From positions 83,963 through 147,962 of the forward strand of contig JAVEZQ010000004.1 of assembly GCA_034002905.1 (NCBI GenBank): a DNA stretch of 64,000 bases. The letters are read 5' to 3'. Positions within the stretch are counted from its first letter, which is position 1. Every line of letters begins with the position of its first letter. Of the stretch, positions 1 to 8,858 are shown piece by piece. Source of the DNA: UBA8914 sp034002905. Lineage in GTDB: Bacteria > Pseudomonadota > Alphaproteobacteria > UBA9219. A model generated the notes under the pieces. That model saw only the letters and a program-made list of their open reading frames with translations, was not told where the DNA came from and did no database searches. The position numbers and the translations under genes are program-made.

Positions 1-364
1 CGGCGGTTTCTGTTACTGCTTGAACGGGTGCAGAATCAACCAGCTCTTCGACAACCGGCGTAGCCATTGAAACAAAATTTGTCGCGGTTCCAGACAGGCT
101 CGGCAGATAGTGGTGTCCAGTTGTTCCAATTCCAAACACAAGCAAGCCCGTGAGGAGCAGAGAGGTCGTCTGGCGATTTTGAAGGGAAGAGGCGTGAACG
201 GAGCCAAGGCGAAGATGCAACAAAGGGAATCCCGATGGTTGTTGAAGCGATGGTCGTAAGACCGCTGCATCGTTGGGTCGAGAAGAAGAGGATGACCCCA
301 CGAAGCGAAGAGCAGGATGATCTCCTTGACGGGGGGCTGTCAATCGCCCATCAAGAACTTTCAT
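1..364 (-). CDS. N-terminal part of a single-pass membrane protein (runs off the left edge)
   Basis: An open frame begins at ATG 364-362 and stays open to the window edge, giving about 121 residues. A Ser/Pro-rich, probably cytoplasmic stretch of about 65 residues is followed by one hydrophobic segment (about residues 67-83, core LLLTGLLVFGIG) and then by a Thr/Val/Glu-rich segment that would lie outside the membrane. This layout fits a type II membrane protein; some alphaproteobacterial M23 peptidases look like this, but no catalytic domain is in view. An in-frame stop lies 7 codons upstream and no clear ribosome binding site precedes the ATG, so the start is uncertain. The 154 bases between this gene and ispE show no feature. 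Confidence 0.55.
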   Translation of the reverse strand, partial: MKVLDGRLTAPRQGDHPALRFVGSSSSSRPNDAAVLRPSLQQPSGFPLLHLRLGSVHASSLQNRQTTSLLLTGLLVFGIGTTGHHYLPSLSGTATNFVSMATPVVEELVDSAPVQAVTETA

Positions 365-518
365 CGAGAATTTCTGGTGTATTCATGAAGGGTTTATGGC
401 TGTATCAAGTATAACGCACTGACATAAAACATAAAAGCAAGAAGTGCCCCCACAAAGGCCACAAATCAAAAGGGAAATATTGTTAGACAGGAAGCGGCCA
501 TTACGCACTATTATTTCA

Positions 519-1400
519 TTACGACAAAGGAAGGTTGGAGTCGGTTGGGATAAAAGCCGGAACAACCCACCAGTCTCCATGGTCTTTCATCAAGGCCGCT
601 GCGGCGCTTTTGGCGTCGCCGCGATCGGCAAACAATCCGAAACAGGTTGCGCCGCTGCCTGACATACGGCTCAGCAAGCAGCCCGGTTGTGCCGCGATTT
701 GATCAATGACGTCCCGTATGGTGGGGCACAGGCTGATCGCGGCCTCTGTCAGATCATTGTGGCGCGTTGCAAGTTCTTGAGCCAACGCTTCCGGCGTTTC
801 GGGGAATACATCCAGACGGCTGATCGGCGAGAAAGCGCCTTTGCGCGCCTTGTAAACAGAGGGCGTAGGAACCGCGATGTTCGGATTGGCCATAACTATA
901 TGTGTAAGAGGCAAATCGGGGCCGGGATCGGTCTGGTCGCCGATATCCCGGAAGTAACAGGTTTCTGCGGACAGGCAGCATGGCACGTCCTGACCGAGGG
1001 TCGCGGCAATTTCCCGGAGCATGGGGGAAGAAAGAGAAAGTCGCCAATGTGCAGCCAGCAGGCGTAGCGCTGCTGCGGCATCTGTTGATCCGCCCCCAAT
1101 GCCGGAGGCGATCGGCAACTGCTTGGTTAAGGTGAGTTTGAGATTGAGCGGTTTTTCCAATGTGCGGGCCAGAATGTGAGCAGCACGGACAACTAGATTG
1201 CTTTCGGGGTCAAAGGAGGCAAGCTCTTCGGCCATCGGCCCGACGATCGCAAAATCGAATCCGTCCTGTTCCTCAAGGGACAGCGTGTCGCCGATATTCG
1301 TAAAGGCAACGAGCGAGTCAAGATAGTGATAGCCGTCCTGCCGCAATCCTGTGATGTGAAGATAAAGATTGATTTTGGCCGGTGCACGGGTTGTAAGCAT
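519..1400 (-). CDS. ispE: 4-diphosphocytidyl-2-C-methyl-D-erythritol kinase
   Basis: IspE phosphorylates CDP-methylerythritol with ATP in the non-mevalonate (MEP) isoprenoid pathway in the cytosol. The 293-residue product has the GHMP-kinase layout: N-terminal APAKINLYLHI, the ATP-binding glycine-rich loop PIASGIGGGSTDAAAALR near residues 92-109, and the C-terminal SRMSGSGATCFG motif. Length is normal for the family. I chose the ATG at 1400 because the protein then begins MLTTRAPAKINL as in homologues; an upstream TTG would add 13 residues not usual for IspE. The gene lies downstream of two small unknown genes on the same strand, about 100 bases after the stop of the nearer one. Confidence 0.96.
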   Translation of the reverse strand: MLTTRAPAKINLYLHITGLRQDGYHYLDSLVAFTNIGDTLSLEEQDGFDFAIVGPMAEELASFDPESNLVVRAAHILARTLEKPLNLKLTLTKQLPIASGIGGGSTDAAAALRLLAAHWRLSLSSPMLREIAATLGQDVPCCLSAETCYFRDIGDQTDPGPDLPLTHIVMANPNIAVPTPSVYKARKGAFSPISRLDVFPETPEALAQELATRHNDLTEAAISLCPTIRDVIDQIAAQPGCLLSRMSGSGATCFGLFADRGDAKSAAAALMKDHGDWWVVPAFIPTDSNLPLS

Positions 1401-1499
1401 GAAGAGGGGGTTCTCTCTGAAATAAAGAAGAAAAGGCAAGAACGCGGCGGAAGCCGGGCCTTGCCTTCGATCAGGAATCTCGGGCTCGCGCGTTTCCGC

Positions 1500-1919
1500 T
1501 TAAGGGCTCGGCCCGTTTTGCCCGGGATGGTTGCGATTTTCAAGTGCTTGTTTTTGCTCGGGCGATTTGCGAAGGGATTTGAGCGTTTGCACAAAATTGT
1601 GGATCAGCCCGAAATCCTTGCCACGAGCAATTTCGACTTCTATATGCGGTGTGGCGCGAGTCATGCGCCGGGCGAAATCCGTCAAGGCACGCGAAAGGCT
1701 TTGACCGCGCAGGTGACGCCAGTTCGCCAAAATCTCGCGGATCTGGTTGACCGACGCGCCAAAGGCAAACATGGTGGCATAGAAGCCTTCACCAACCTGA
1801 ACCTCACCACGCTCCATGGTGCCAAGGTCGCCTTTGCCTTTTTTGCCTTTGCCCGTTTCCCCGTCTTTTTCGCCATCGCGGGGGGTGATGTCGTTATCTT
1901 CGTTGGTGGGATCGACCAT
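1500..1919 (-). CDS. Conserved-looking small protein of unknown function
   Basis: 139 residues, not recognised. The first 35 residues are highly charged and low complexity (Asp/Glu/Lys/Gly), then comes a more ordinary domain with ATMFAFGASVNQIREILANW followed by an Arg-rich helix and a predicted globular end. A clear ribosome binding site (AAAGGA, 6-7 bases upstream of the ATG at 1919) supports translation. It follows the 96-residue gene at 1936-2226 by 16 bases on the same strand, so the two are probably cotranscribed, perhaps with ispE. I saw no signal peptide, membrane segment or cysteine motif. Function cannot be assigned. Confidence 0.65.
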   Translation of the reverse strand: MVDPTNEDNDITPRDGEKDGETGKGKKGKGDLGTMERGEVQVGEGFYATMFAFGASVNQIREILANWRHLRGQSLSRALTDFARRMTRATPHIEVEIARGKDFGLIHNFVQTLKSLRKSPEQKQALENRNHPGQNGPSP

Positions 1920-1935
1920 TCGGTGTCCTTTATCT

Positions 1936-2226
1936 TTAATCTTCTACGGTGCGCCCGTTTTTGATGCGCAAAAAGCTGGTGTCATACCCTTCCACGGGTT
2001 TGCGATCTTCCATGCGGATGATTAGGATTTTTTTCGCGTTCATCAAATAGGGGTGAAGTTCTTCGGTGGCTTCCCATTCGATGGGATAGGTGCGGCCCGT
2101 ATCGAAAATAATTTCGATCTGTTTCTTGTCAACGTGGTAGCCAACCCATAGCGGTGTTGCCTCAAAGTGTTCGTCATGAACGAGACAAAGTTTACCGCGC
2201 GCGTTGACAACAAGACCGATATTCAC
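1936..2226 (-). CDS. Small protein of unknown function
   Basis: 96 residues, starting at a GTG (2226-2224) that has an AAGGG ribosome binding site 8 bases upstream. An open frame extends 30 codons further but that part is Ser/Pro/Arg-rich and has no equivalent signal, so I prefer the GTG. The protein is beta-rich (KLCLVHDEHFEATPLWVGY, IEIIFDTGRTYPIEW, KKILIIRMED) and soluble. I do not recognise the family. The tight spacing to the 139-residue gene downstream suggests one transcript. Confidence 0.65.
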   Translation of the reverse strand: MNIGLVVNARGKLCLVHDEHFEATPLWVGYHVDKKQIEIIFDTGRTYPIEWEATEELHPYLMNAKKILIIRMEDRKPVEGYDTSFLRIKNGRTVED

Positions 2227-2565
2227 GAACAAAACCCTTAAACAATAAAAGGTGACGGGGCTTGGCCTTTTGCGCACCGTTTCCGTTAGTATGGGGGAAG
2301 AGGAAGCTGTGTGCAAGAAACTCCAGACCAGCTATACGCAAAGAAGGTTAAAAGGTGCTGAATCAACCCCCTTTTAGATAAGGCGGGCGCATTCAGGGGG
2401 CCTGCCCCCTTCTAGATGGCCCTTTCCTGCGCCAGAGAAGGCCGCTGAGCAGCCTTTCGGTCTTTTCCTAAGGCAAAGCAGGGTGGGGCATAAAAGCCTA
2501 TCAGAGAGCCTCTATGGAATGCTTAATGCTAGAATAGAATTAAAAACCTTAACCATAAAGCCCCT
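2227..2565. other. Intergenic region downstream of polA
   Basis: No open frame with a convincing start is visible in these 339 bases. A short GC-rich hairpin (AGGGGG, 4-base loop, CCCCCT) lies at 2395-2410 and a weaker one near 2442-2460. Neither is followed by a clean T-run on the minus strand, so a terminator for polA is possible but unproven. The promoter of the two small genes to the left should lie near 2230-2330. Confidence 0.4.
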
Positions 2566-5415
2566 TTAGTGTGCCTTGGCCCAATTAGGGGCATGGCCTG
2601 CCTCGGCGATCAAGGGGACGCGCAGGGTCAGGACGGGCTTGGGTGCCGCCTCCATGATCGAGCGTACAAGAGTCGCCGTTGCTTCAAGTTCATTTAGGGG
2701 CACTTCAAAGATCAGCTCGTCATGAACCTGTAATAACAAATCGGCGCTCAGCTTGTTGTCGTGGAGCGCGGGCGGGATGCGGATCATGGCGCGCTTCATG
2801 ATATCGGCGGCTGTTCCCTGTAATGGGGCGTTGATGGCTTGCCGTTCAGCGCCGCTGCGGCGGGCGTGGTTCTTGTCGTTGATGCCTTGGATATGAATGC
2901 GGCGGCCAAAGAGCGTTTCGACATAGCCATGAGCGCGGGCAAAGGTTTTTGTGGCCTCCATCCAGTCGCGCAGCTCGTGAAAGCGATCCAGATAGGCGGT
3001 GATGAATTGATTGGCTTCGCCGGGTGTGCAGCCCAATTGTTTGGCAAGGCCAAAACCGCTGATGCCATAGATGATGCCGAAATTGATCGCCTTGGCGAGG
3101 CGTCGTTTCTCTGGCGTCATGTCTTTCATCGGAATGTTAAAAACCTGCGACGCGGTGAGGGCGTGGATGTCATCGCCTTCGGCAAAGGCCCCGATCAAGG
3201 CAGAAATCCCAGCAGCTTCGGCGGCGAGGCGAAGCTCGATCTGCGAATAATCGACGGAGAGCAACTCGCACCCTTCTTTAGCGATGAAAGCTTGGCGAAT
3301 AGCGCGCCCTTCCTCGGTGCGGATGGGAATATTTTGCAGGTTCGGGTCGGTGGAGGAAAGGCGCCCTGTCGCCGCGCCTATTAAAGAGAAGGATGTGTGG
3401 ATGCGCCCCGTCTTGGGGTTGATCTGTTCGGGTAGTGCGTCGGTATAGGTGCTTTTCAGTTTGGATAGGCCGCGCCAGTCCAATACTTTCGCAACGATCT
3501 CGTGGCCCTGTTCAGCCAGCGGTTCTAGTACATCAACGCTGGTTGATGGCGCGCCGCTTTTGCCCTTCGCACTTGTCGGCAGACCCATTTCATTAAACAA
3601 GACTTCTGCGAGCTGCTTGGGCGACGCGACGTTAAATGAATGTCCTGCCAGTTTATAAATCTCTTCTTCCCGTTTTTGCAGACGAACGGCAAGATTCTGG
3701 CTTTGTGTGCGCAGGACAACTGGATCGACGAGCACGCCCTTTTGTTCCATTGCCGCGACGACGCTGACGAGCGGGCGTTCGATCCGCTCATAGACGTGCA
3801 TTAAATGTTCGCGCACCAGTTGGGGTTTGAGGGTCAGCCACAGGCGCAGGGTAAAATCGGCATCTTCTGCGGCATAGGCCAAGGCTTGCTCAAGAGGTAC
3901 GCGATCAAAGGTAATACGCTGGCGGCCAACCTTGGTCACCTCGTCATAGGCGATCATCTTGTGTTGAAAGTGGCGCTCTGCCAGCTCGTCGAGGCCATGG
4001 CCATGTGCCCCCGCGCCCAGCACATAGGACATCAGCATCGTGTCGTCATAATTGGCGATGGAAAGGCCGTGCTGCGCGAGCACCTGCCAATCATACTTCA
4101 TATTATGTGCGATCTTGATCACGGACGGATCGGCCAAAAGCGGCTTCAGGATACTGATAAAATCGGACAGTTTCATCTGGGGGGGCGCTTTGGGGGCGGC
4201 AAAAACGAAGCCACCATCATCCGCAGGCGCGGTGTCGGGATCGATGTGTCCCAGCGGAATATAACAAGCCTTGCCGGGCGTGAGCGCGAGTGAAGCGCCG
4301 ATCAGCTTGGCACGGCTGGGTGTTAGGGAATCCGTTTCTGTATCGATGGCGACATAACCTTGATCAAGGGCCGCCGTCACCCAGCGTTGTAAGGCTTGTG
4401 CGTCTTGGATCAGTTCATAGGCGCAAGCTATCGTGTCGTCGAGCTGTGGCGTGTTTTCGATAATGGTTGGCTGGCGCGTTGTCTCGGCGACAGGTTTCAT
4501 ACTGGGAAGCTTGGGCGTTTCGGCGGGGATTTCGCCATTCTTCTGGAAACGGGTGAGGAGGGATTTGAACTCTTGCTCCTGCAAAAAGGCCAGAAGTTCT
4601 TCATTATGGTTAGCGCGGCGAACGAGTGTTTCGATTGCGGCTGGAAGGGGCGCGTGATCATCAAGGGTCACGAGTTGTTTCGAGATGCGCGCCAGCTCGG
4701 CATTTTCGATCAGCTTTTCGCGTCGTTTGGGCTGTTTGATTTCCGATGCGCGATCAAGAAGTGTTTCAAGCGATCCATATTCGTTGATTAGCTCGGCCGC
4801 TGTTTTGATCCCGATGCCGGGTACGCCGGGGACGTTGTCGCTACTATCTCCCGCTAAAGCCTGCACATCCACAACCTTGTCTGGTGTAACGCCAAACTTG
4901 GCCAAGACCTCTGCTTCGCCAATGGGGATATTCTTCATCGGGTCGTACAGTTCGACACGCGGGCGGACAAGCTGCATCAAATCCTTGTCGGCGGACACAA
5001 CGCGCACATTAAACCCTTGCTCAACTCCTTCACGGGCATAGGCGGCAATCAGATCGTCGGCTTCATAATTGGGCAGCTCCAGCGCCGGAATGCCAAAAGC
5101 CTTGGTTGCCTGTCGGATCAGGGGGAACTGTGGGATCAGATCTTCAGGCGGTTCAGGGCGATGCGCCTTGTAGTCCGAATAAATTTCGTTGCGGAATGTT
5201 TTGCGGGCTGCATCAAAGATAACGGCGATATGATAGGCGCCCAAATCCATCAAAAGCTTTTGTAACATGGCACAAAAACCGTAAACGGCGTTGATAGGCG
5301 TACCGTCGCGCCGTGTCATGGGGGGAAGGGCGTGATAAGCGCGGAAAATATAGCCCGATCCATCAATAAGATAGAGAATTTTGTCGTCGGCGGTGAGATC
5401 AGTCTTTTTTGTCAT
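2566..5415 (-). CDS. polA: DNA polymerase I
   Basis: Repair and Okazaki-fragment polymerase, 949 residues, with the full three-domain layout. The N-terminal 5'-3' exonuclease/flap domain shows YLIDGSGYIFRAYHALP, NYEADDLIAAYA and the helix-hairpin-helix DNVPGVPGIGIKTAAEL. The middle 3'-5' exonuclease domain shows AIDTETDSL and HNMKYDWQVL, so proofreading residues appear present. The polymerase domain has motif A (SVDYSQIELR), motif B (RRLAKAINFGIIYG) and motif C (LLQVHDELIFE). I placed the start at ATG 5415 (MTKKTDL) rather than 17 codons upstream because the upstream stretch is not part of the family. The gene is divergent from the ABC ATPase gene. Confidence 0.97.
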   Translation of the reverse strand: MTKKTDLTADDKILYLIDGSGYIFRAYHALPPMTRRDGTPINAVYGFCAMLQKLLMDLGAYHIAVIFDAARKTFRNEIYSDYKAHRPEPPEDLIPQFPLIRQATKAFGIPALELPNYEADDLIAAYAREGVEQGFNVRVVSADKDLMQLVRPRVELYDPMKNIPIGEAEVLAKFGVTPDKVVDVQALAGDSSDNVPGVPGIGIKTAAELINEYGSLETLLDRASEIKQPKRREKLIENAELARISKQLVTLDDHAPLPAAIETLVRRANHNEELLAFLQEQEFKSLLTRFQKNGEIPAETPKLPSMKPVAETTRQPTIIENTPQLDDTIACAYELIQDAQALQRWVTAALDQGYVAIDTETDSLTPSRAKLIGASLALTPGKACYIPLGHIDPDTAPADDGGFVFAAPKAPPQMKLSDFISILKPLLADPSVIKIAHNMKYDWQVLAQHGLSIANYDDTMLMSYVLGAGAHGHGLDELAERHFQHKMIAYDEVTKVGRQRITFDRVPLEQALAYAAEDADFTLRLWLTLKPQLVREHLMHVYERIERPLVSVVAAMEQKGVLVDPVVLRTQSQNLAVRLQKREEEIYKLAGHSFNVASPKQLAEVLFNEMGLPTSAKGKSGAPSTSVDVLEPLAEQGHEIVAKVLDWRGLSKLKSTYTDALPEQINPKTGRIHTSFSLIGAATGRLSSTDPNLQNIPIRTEEGRAIRQAFIAKEGCELLSVDYSQIELRLAAEAAGISALIGAFAEGDDIHALTASQVFNIPMKDMTPEKRRLAKAINFGIIYGISGFGLAKQLGCTPGEANQFITAYLDRFHELRDWMEATKTFARAHGYVETLFGRRIHIQGINDKNHARRSGAERQAINAPLQGTAADIMKRAMIRIPPALHDNKLSADLLLQVHDELIFEVPLNELEATATLVRSIMEAAPKPVLTLRVPLIAEAGHAPNWAKAH

Positions 5416-5486
5416 CAGGGGTCTTTCATGCGGGCCCGTTTTGGGTATATAGATGAAGGGTAACACATTTTCAGGCGGTTTTGTCT

Positions 5487-6461
5487 ATGTTCAAACGAGA
5501 GCTCCCAGCTGAGGCCGAAGAGCCAGTTCTGCCCGATAACGCGATTGAAATACGCAAATTGTGCAAGGCTTATCCGGCGACCAAGCGACGACCGGAGCTG
5601 ATGGCGTTGGATGATGTTGATCTTGTCGTCCCGCGCGGGAGTTTGTTTGGTCTTTTGGGGCCGAATGGGGCGGGTAAATCAACCCTGATCAATATTCTGG
5701 CCAATGTCGTTGTGAAATCCAGCGGCGATGTGCGGATATGGGATATTGATTTGGAGGAACAGCCGCGCCGTGCCGCACGGGCTATCGGTATCGTACCGCA
5801 GGAACTTAACTTTGATCCTTTTTTTACGGCGCGTGAATTGCTGGATAGTCAGGCGGGGCTTTATGGCGTGCCGCGCCGCGAGCGCATAACCGATGAGTTG
5901 CTGGATATGCTGGAGCTTGCCGATGTTGCCGATGTCTCGACGCGCAATCTGTCCGGCGGCATGCGTCGGCGTTTGATGGTTGCCAAGTCGATGGTGCATC
6001 GTCCGCCTGTGCTTGTTTTGGATGAACCGACGGCAGGCGTCGATGTTGATTTACGCCATACGCTGTGGGAACAAATCCAAAAGCTGCGCAAAACGGGCAC
6101 AACAATTTTGCTGACCACACATTATTTGGAAGAAGCTCAGGCGCTTTGCGATCAAATCGCAATCCTTCATATGGGGAAGATTGTGGCAAACGACACGATG
6201 GAGAATCTTTTGCAGCGTCTGGATAACAAGAGCTTTGTCGTGACTGTGGATCGCGATTTAAACGATGTCCCGCCAAATCTGCGGCCCCATGGCTGGGTGC
6301 TGGAGGGCAAACGCAAGCTTAAGCTTCCCTCTCGCCCGACCAAAATGTCTTTGGGCCAGATGCTGCTGAGTGTTCAGGTCAACGGGCTTAACGTGATGGA
6401 TATTGTGACGCAGGAAACGGATCTGGAAGATGTTTTCCTGCAAATCACCAAAAGCGCCTAA
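5487..6461 (+). CDS. ABC transporter ATP-binding protein (export type, YadG/CcmA-like)
   Basis: 324 residues. The ATPase domain shows Walker A GPNGAGKSTL (about residues 59-68), Q-loop IVPQELNF, signature LSGGMRRRLMVAK, Walker B VLVLDEPTAGVD and the switch histidine in LLTTHYLEEA. A C-terminal extension of about 90 residues ends DLEDVFLQIT, typical of two-component ABC-2 exporters. No permease follows: the next gene is an acetyltransferase, so the membrane partner must be elsewhere. ATG 5487 is preferred to a TTG two codons earlier. Substrate unknown. Confidence 0.88.
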   Translation: MFKRELPAEAEEPVLPDNAIEIRKLCKAYPATKRRPELMALDDVDLVVPRGSLFGLLGPNGAGKSTLINILANVVVKSSGDVRIWDIDLEEQPRRAARAIGIVPQELNFDPFFTARELLDSQAGLYGVPRRERITDELLDMLELADVADVSTRNLSGGMRRRLMVAKSMVHRPPVLVLDEPTAGVDVDLRHTLWEQIQKLRKTGTTILLTTHYLEEAQALCDQIAILHMGKIVANDTMENLLQRLDNKSFVVTVDRDLNDVPPNLRPHGWVLEGKRKLKLPSRPTKMSLGQMLLSVQVNGLNVMDIVTQETDLEDVFLQITKSA

Positions 6462-6479
6462 AGAAAAGAAATTGGATTG

Positions 6480-7043
6480 ATGCTTTTTTTTGAAACCGAG
6501 CGTTTGCGCATTCGCACTTATGAAGAGCGAGATTGCCGCGATGTCACTGATTATCTCTCCACGTGGGCTGTGACGGGGCCGCTGGGCACACCGCCTTGGC
6601 CTTTTTTTGAAAAGGATGCGCGCGGTTTTCTTGTGCGAATGCAGAAAACGTATGAAGCAAATGCTCCTGAGTTTTTTGTTATTGCGGATAAGGAGTCGGA
6701 TAAGCTTCTTGGCGGAATAGGTGTTCATGATGAGCACACCTTTGCGATCCGTAAAAATGTGGCTGAAGTCGGTTATTGGCTTGGGCTGCCCCATTGGCAC
6801 GAGGGCTATTTGGCCGAGGCGATGCCTCCCTTGTTGAGGTATGTGTTTGACACGCGGCCCTTCAATCTATTAGTGGCAACAACGGACACGGACAATTATG
6901 CGTCCCAGCGCGTGTTGATGCGGATTGGTTTTATCTGTTATGGCCAGAAGGTGCCGCTTGAGCCGCCACAGCGCGGATCCAAAGAGCCAACCTATTGGGA
7001 GTTGGAAAAGGAAGAGTTCTTGGCAAAAGAGGGCGCGCCGTGA
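6480..7043 (+). CDS. GNAT family N-acetyltransferase (RimJ/RimL-like)
   Basis: 187 residues. The N-terminus (FFETERLRIRTYEERD) and the middle (GGIGVHDEH, AEVGYWLGLPHWHEGYLAEA, LVATTDTDNYASQRVLMRIGF) are those of the Acetyltransf_3 group, which includes enzymes acetylating ribosomal-protein N-termini and small molecules with acetyl-CoA. The substrate cannot be read from the sequence. The stop overlaps the GTG start of mutT (GTGA), so the two genes are translationally coupled. ATG 6480 is used; a TTG codon directly precedes it. Confidence 0.85.
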   Translation: MLFFETERLRIRTYEERDCRDVTDYLSTWAVTGPLGTPPWPFFEKDARGFLVRMQKTYEANAPEFFVIADKESDKLLGGIGVHDEHTFAIRKNVAEVGYWLGLPHWHEGYLAEAMPPLLRYVFDTRPFNLLVATTDTDNYASQRVLMRIGFICYGQKVPLEPPQRGSKEPTYWELEKEEFLAKEGAP

Positions 7044-7444
7044 CCAAGCCCATTCTTTTTGTGGTTGCTGTTGCGTTGGTGGATCAAGACCATCGCGTTC
7101 TTTTGGCGCAGCGTCCGGCGGGTAAGGATATGGCTGGTTTGTGGGAGTTTCCGGGCGGCAAAGTTCATCAGGACGAAACACCGGAAGAAGCCCTCTGTCG
7201 CGAGATTAAGGAGGAGCTGGCGCTTGACTTGTCGCCGACGGATTTAACACCGCTCACCTTTGCTTCACATGTGTATGAACGGTTCCATTTGTTTATGCCG
7301 CTTTATGTGTGCTGGAATTGGCGCGGCATTTTAATCCCGCAAGAAGGACAAGCGGTTGTCTGGGCTGCACAGAACGAACTTGAAAACTATGCGATGCCGC
7401 CTGCCGATGGCCCTCTTATCGCCGCCTTGAAAGGCGTGATATAA
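7040..7444 (+). CDS. mutT: 8-oxo-dGTP diphosphatase (MutT, Nudix)
   Basis: 134 residues. MutT hydrolyses 8-oxo-dGTP to the monophosphate and so prevents A:T to C:G transversions. The intact Nudix box runs from about residue 40 to 62 (GGKVHQDETPEEA followed by LCREIKEEL), preceded by LWEFPGG. Length matches the family. I chose the GTG at 7040, which overlaps the stop of the acetyltransferase gene and gives MTKPILFVVAVALV, the normal MutT N-terminus. The gene ends 2 bases before the convergent folK stop. Confidence 0.9.
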   Translation: MTKPILFVVAVALVDQDHRVLLAQRPAGKDMAGLWEFPGGKVHQDETPEEALCREIKEELALDLSPTDLTPLTFASHVYERFHLFMPLYVCWNWRGILIPQEGQAVVWAAQNELENYAMPPADGPLIAALKGVI

Positions 7445-7446
7445 GT

Positions 7447-7971
7447 TTATAAAGAAGCTCTTTCGCACAGATTGCCTTGACGCCGCGAAACGCCGCCTTG
7501 CGGTAGTTCACTATACAGTGTTTCCACATTTTTCTTTAAGACGGGATGGACCCATTCCGGCGCGATATCCATAAGGGGCCTTAGAACAAACAGGCGTTCC
7601 TGCACCCCCGGATGGGGAATAGAAAGATCAAGCGTGTGAAGGACGATATCATCGTAAAAAAGAATATCGATATCGATTGTGCGCGGTCCGAAGCGAAAGG
7701 TTGGTTTGCGCCCCAACTCAATCTCAAGATCTTTAACAGTGTAGAGCAACCCCAAGGGGTCAAGCCTTGTCCATCCGCGCACGGCGGCGTTGAGGAAAAG
7801 GGGTTGGTCGGTCGGACAGACATCGATGGTTTCATAGACGCCCGATGTTTCCGTGATCTCGACAAAGGGGGCTAGTGCGACGACGGCGGCACGAAGAAAG
7901 GAAAGTCTGTCCCCAATATTTCCCCCAAGGCCCAAAAGAACCTCGTGCTTTGCCTTGTCTTGTTCACTCAT
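7447..7971 (-). CDS. folK: 2-amino-4-hydroxy-6-hydroxymethyldihydropteridine diphosphokinase
   Basis: FolK transfers pyrophosphate from ATP to the pterin in folate synthesis. The 174-residue protein shows LGLGGNIGDR at the N-terminus, the FGPRTIDIDILFYDD signature with the magnesium-binding aspartates, and IPHPGVQERLFVLRPL. Length is normal. It stands alone on the minus strand, convergent with mutT and separated by 95 bases from flgH, which is on the same strand. Confidence 0.95.
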   Translation of the reverse strand: MSEQDKAKHEVLLGLGGNIGDRLSFLRAAVVALAPFVEITETSGVYETIDVCPTDQPLFLNAAVRGWTRLDPLGLLYTVKDLEIELGRKPTFRFGPRTIDIDILFYDDIVLHTLDLSIPHPGVQERLFVLRPLMDIAPEWVHPVLKKNVETLYSELPQGGVSRRQGNLCERASL

Positions 7972-8066
7972 TCTCTTTCTTTCACTTTAAAATACGGGGG
8001 TTATGCGCGTCATGATGCCCACAAGGCTTTTATAAAGCAAATCCCCCGCATGCGAAAGCTCAATTG

Positions 8067-8819
8067 TTAGAACGGCATAATGACATCAAGCACTTGACTG
8101 CCATAGCGTGGTTGCTGGACGTCATGGAGCTGGCCGCGACCGCCATAAGAGATGCGGGCTTCGGCAATTTGGTCATAGCTGACGGTGTTTTCGGCGCTGA
8201 TATCTTCTGGGCGGATGACGCCGGTGATAAGCAATTCGCGCAGATCATAATTCACGTTAATTTGCTGGCGGCCCGCGAGAACAAGATTGCCGTTGGGCAA
8301 AACCTGCGTGATCGTGGCGGCGACGCGCAAATTGATTTTCTCGGAGCGGTCCACTGTGCCTTTGCCCGCATTGGACAGGTTGCTGCCGGTCGCAACGAGG
8401 TTTTCAGGCGACAGGGCTTCGGGCAGAACCTTGGTTAGCTGGGATTCAACGCCGAACAGGTTCGTAATGTTGGCATCTTCGGAATTGTTGCGCGAACGCT
8501 TTGTTTCGTTGGATATCTCGGCTTTTTCATCAATGCTGATGATTACCGTCAAAATATCGCCTACGCGTCCCGCGCGCTGGTCACGGAAAAAGGCGCGTGA
8601 TCCCGTGCGCCACAAGGAATTGGGTTGCCGTTCACCGACTTCTGGTGCGGGCATCGGCATATGAACAGGGGCTCTGCCGGGAATGGGCGAAGGATCTTGA
8701 ACGGCGGCAAGCTTTGGCGCACCGCCAATTTCGTCAAGACGCGAAAGAGTGTTACAGCCAGACAGAAGTGCTAGCGCGACGAGAATCGATGTTGAGCGGA
8801 GGAAAGGCGATGGTAACAT
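8067..8819 (-). CDS. flgH: Flagellar L-ring lipoprotein
   Basis: FlgH forms the outer-membrane L ring around the flagellar rod. The 250-residue protein starts with a lipoprotein signal peptide ending in the lipobox LLSGC (Cys about residue 22), then the FlgH core: NSLWRTGSRAFFRDQRA, VGDILTVIISIDEKAEISN, VLPNGNLVLAG and ITGVIRPEDIS. It is the last gene of flgF-flgG-flgA-flgH, 39 bases after flgA, and is probably expressed from the sigma-54 promoter upstream of flgF. Confidence 0.96.
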   Translation of the reverse strand: MLPSPFLRSTSILVALALLSGCNTLSRLDEIGGAPKLAAVQDPSPIPGRAPVHMPMPAPEVGERQPNSLWRTGSRAFFRDQRAGRVGDILTVIISIDEKAEISNETKRSRNNSEDANITNLFGVESQLTKVLPEALSPENLVATGSNLSNAGKGTVDRSEKINLRVAATITQVLPNGNLVLAGRQQINVNYDLRELLITGVIRPEDISAENTVSYDQIAEARISYGGRGQLHDVQQPRYGSQVLDVIMPF

Positions 8820-8858
8820 TAAGCGTCCTTGATCTACGGGTCTTTATCGATACTCTTT

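Noticed and set aside
2395..2410. Rho-independent terminator after polA
   Set aside because: The short GC hairpin has no T-run on the minus strand; kept only as a note in the intergenic entry.
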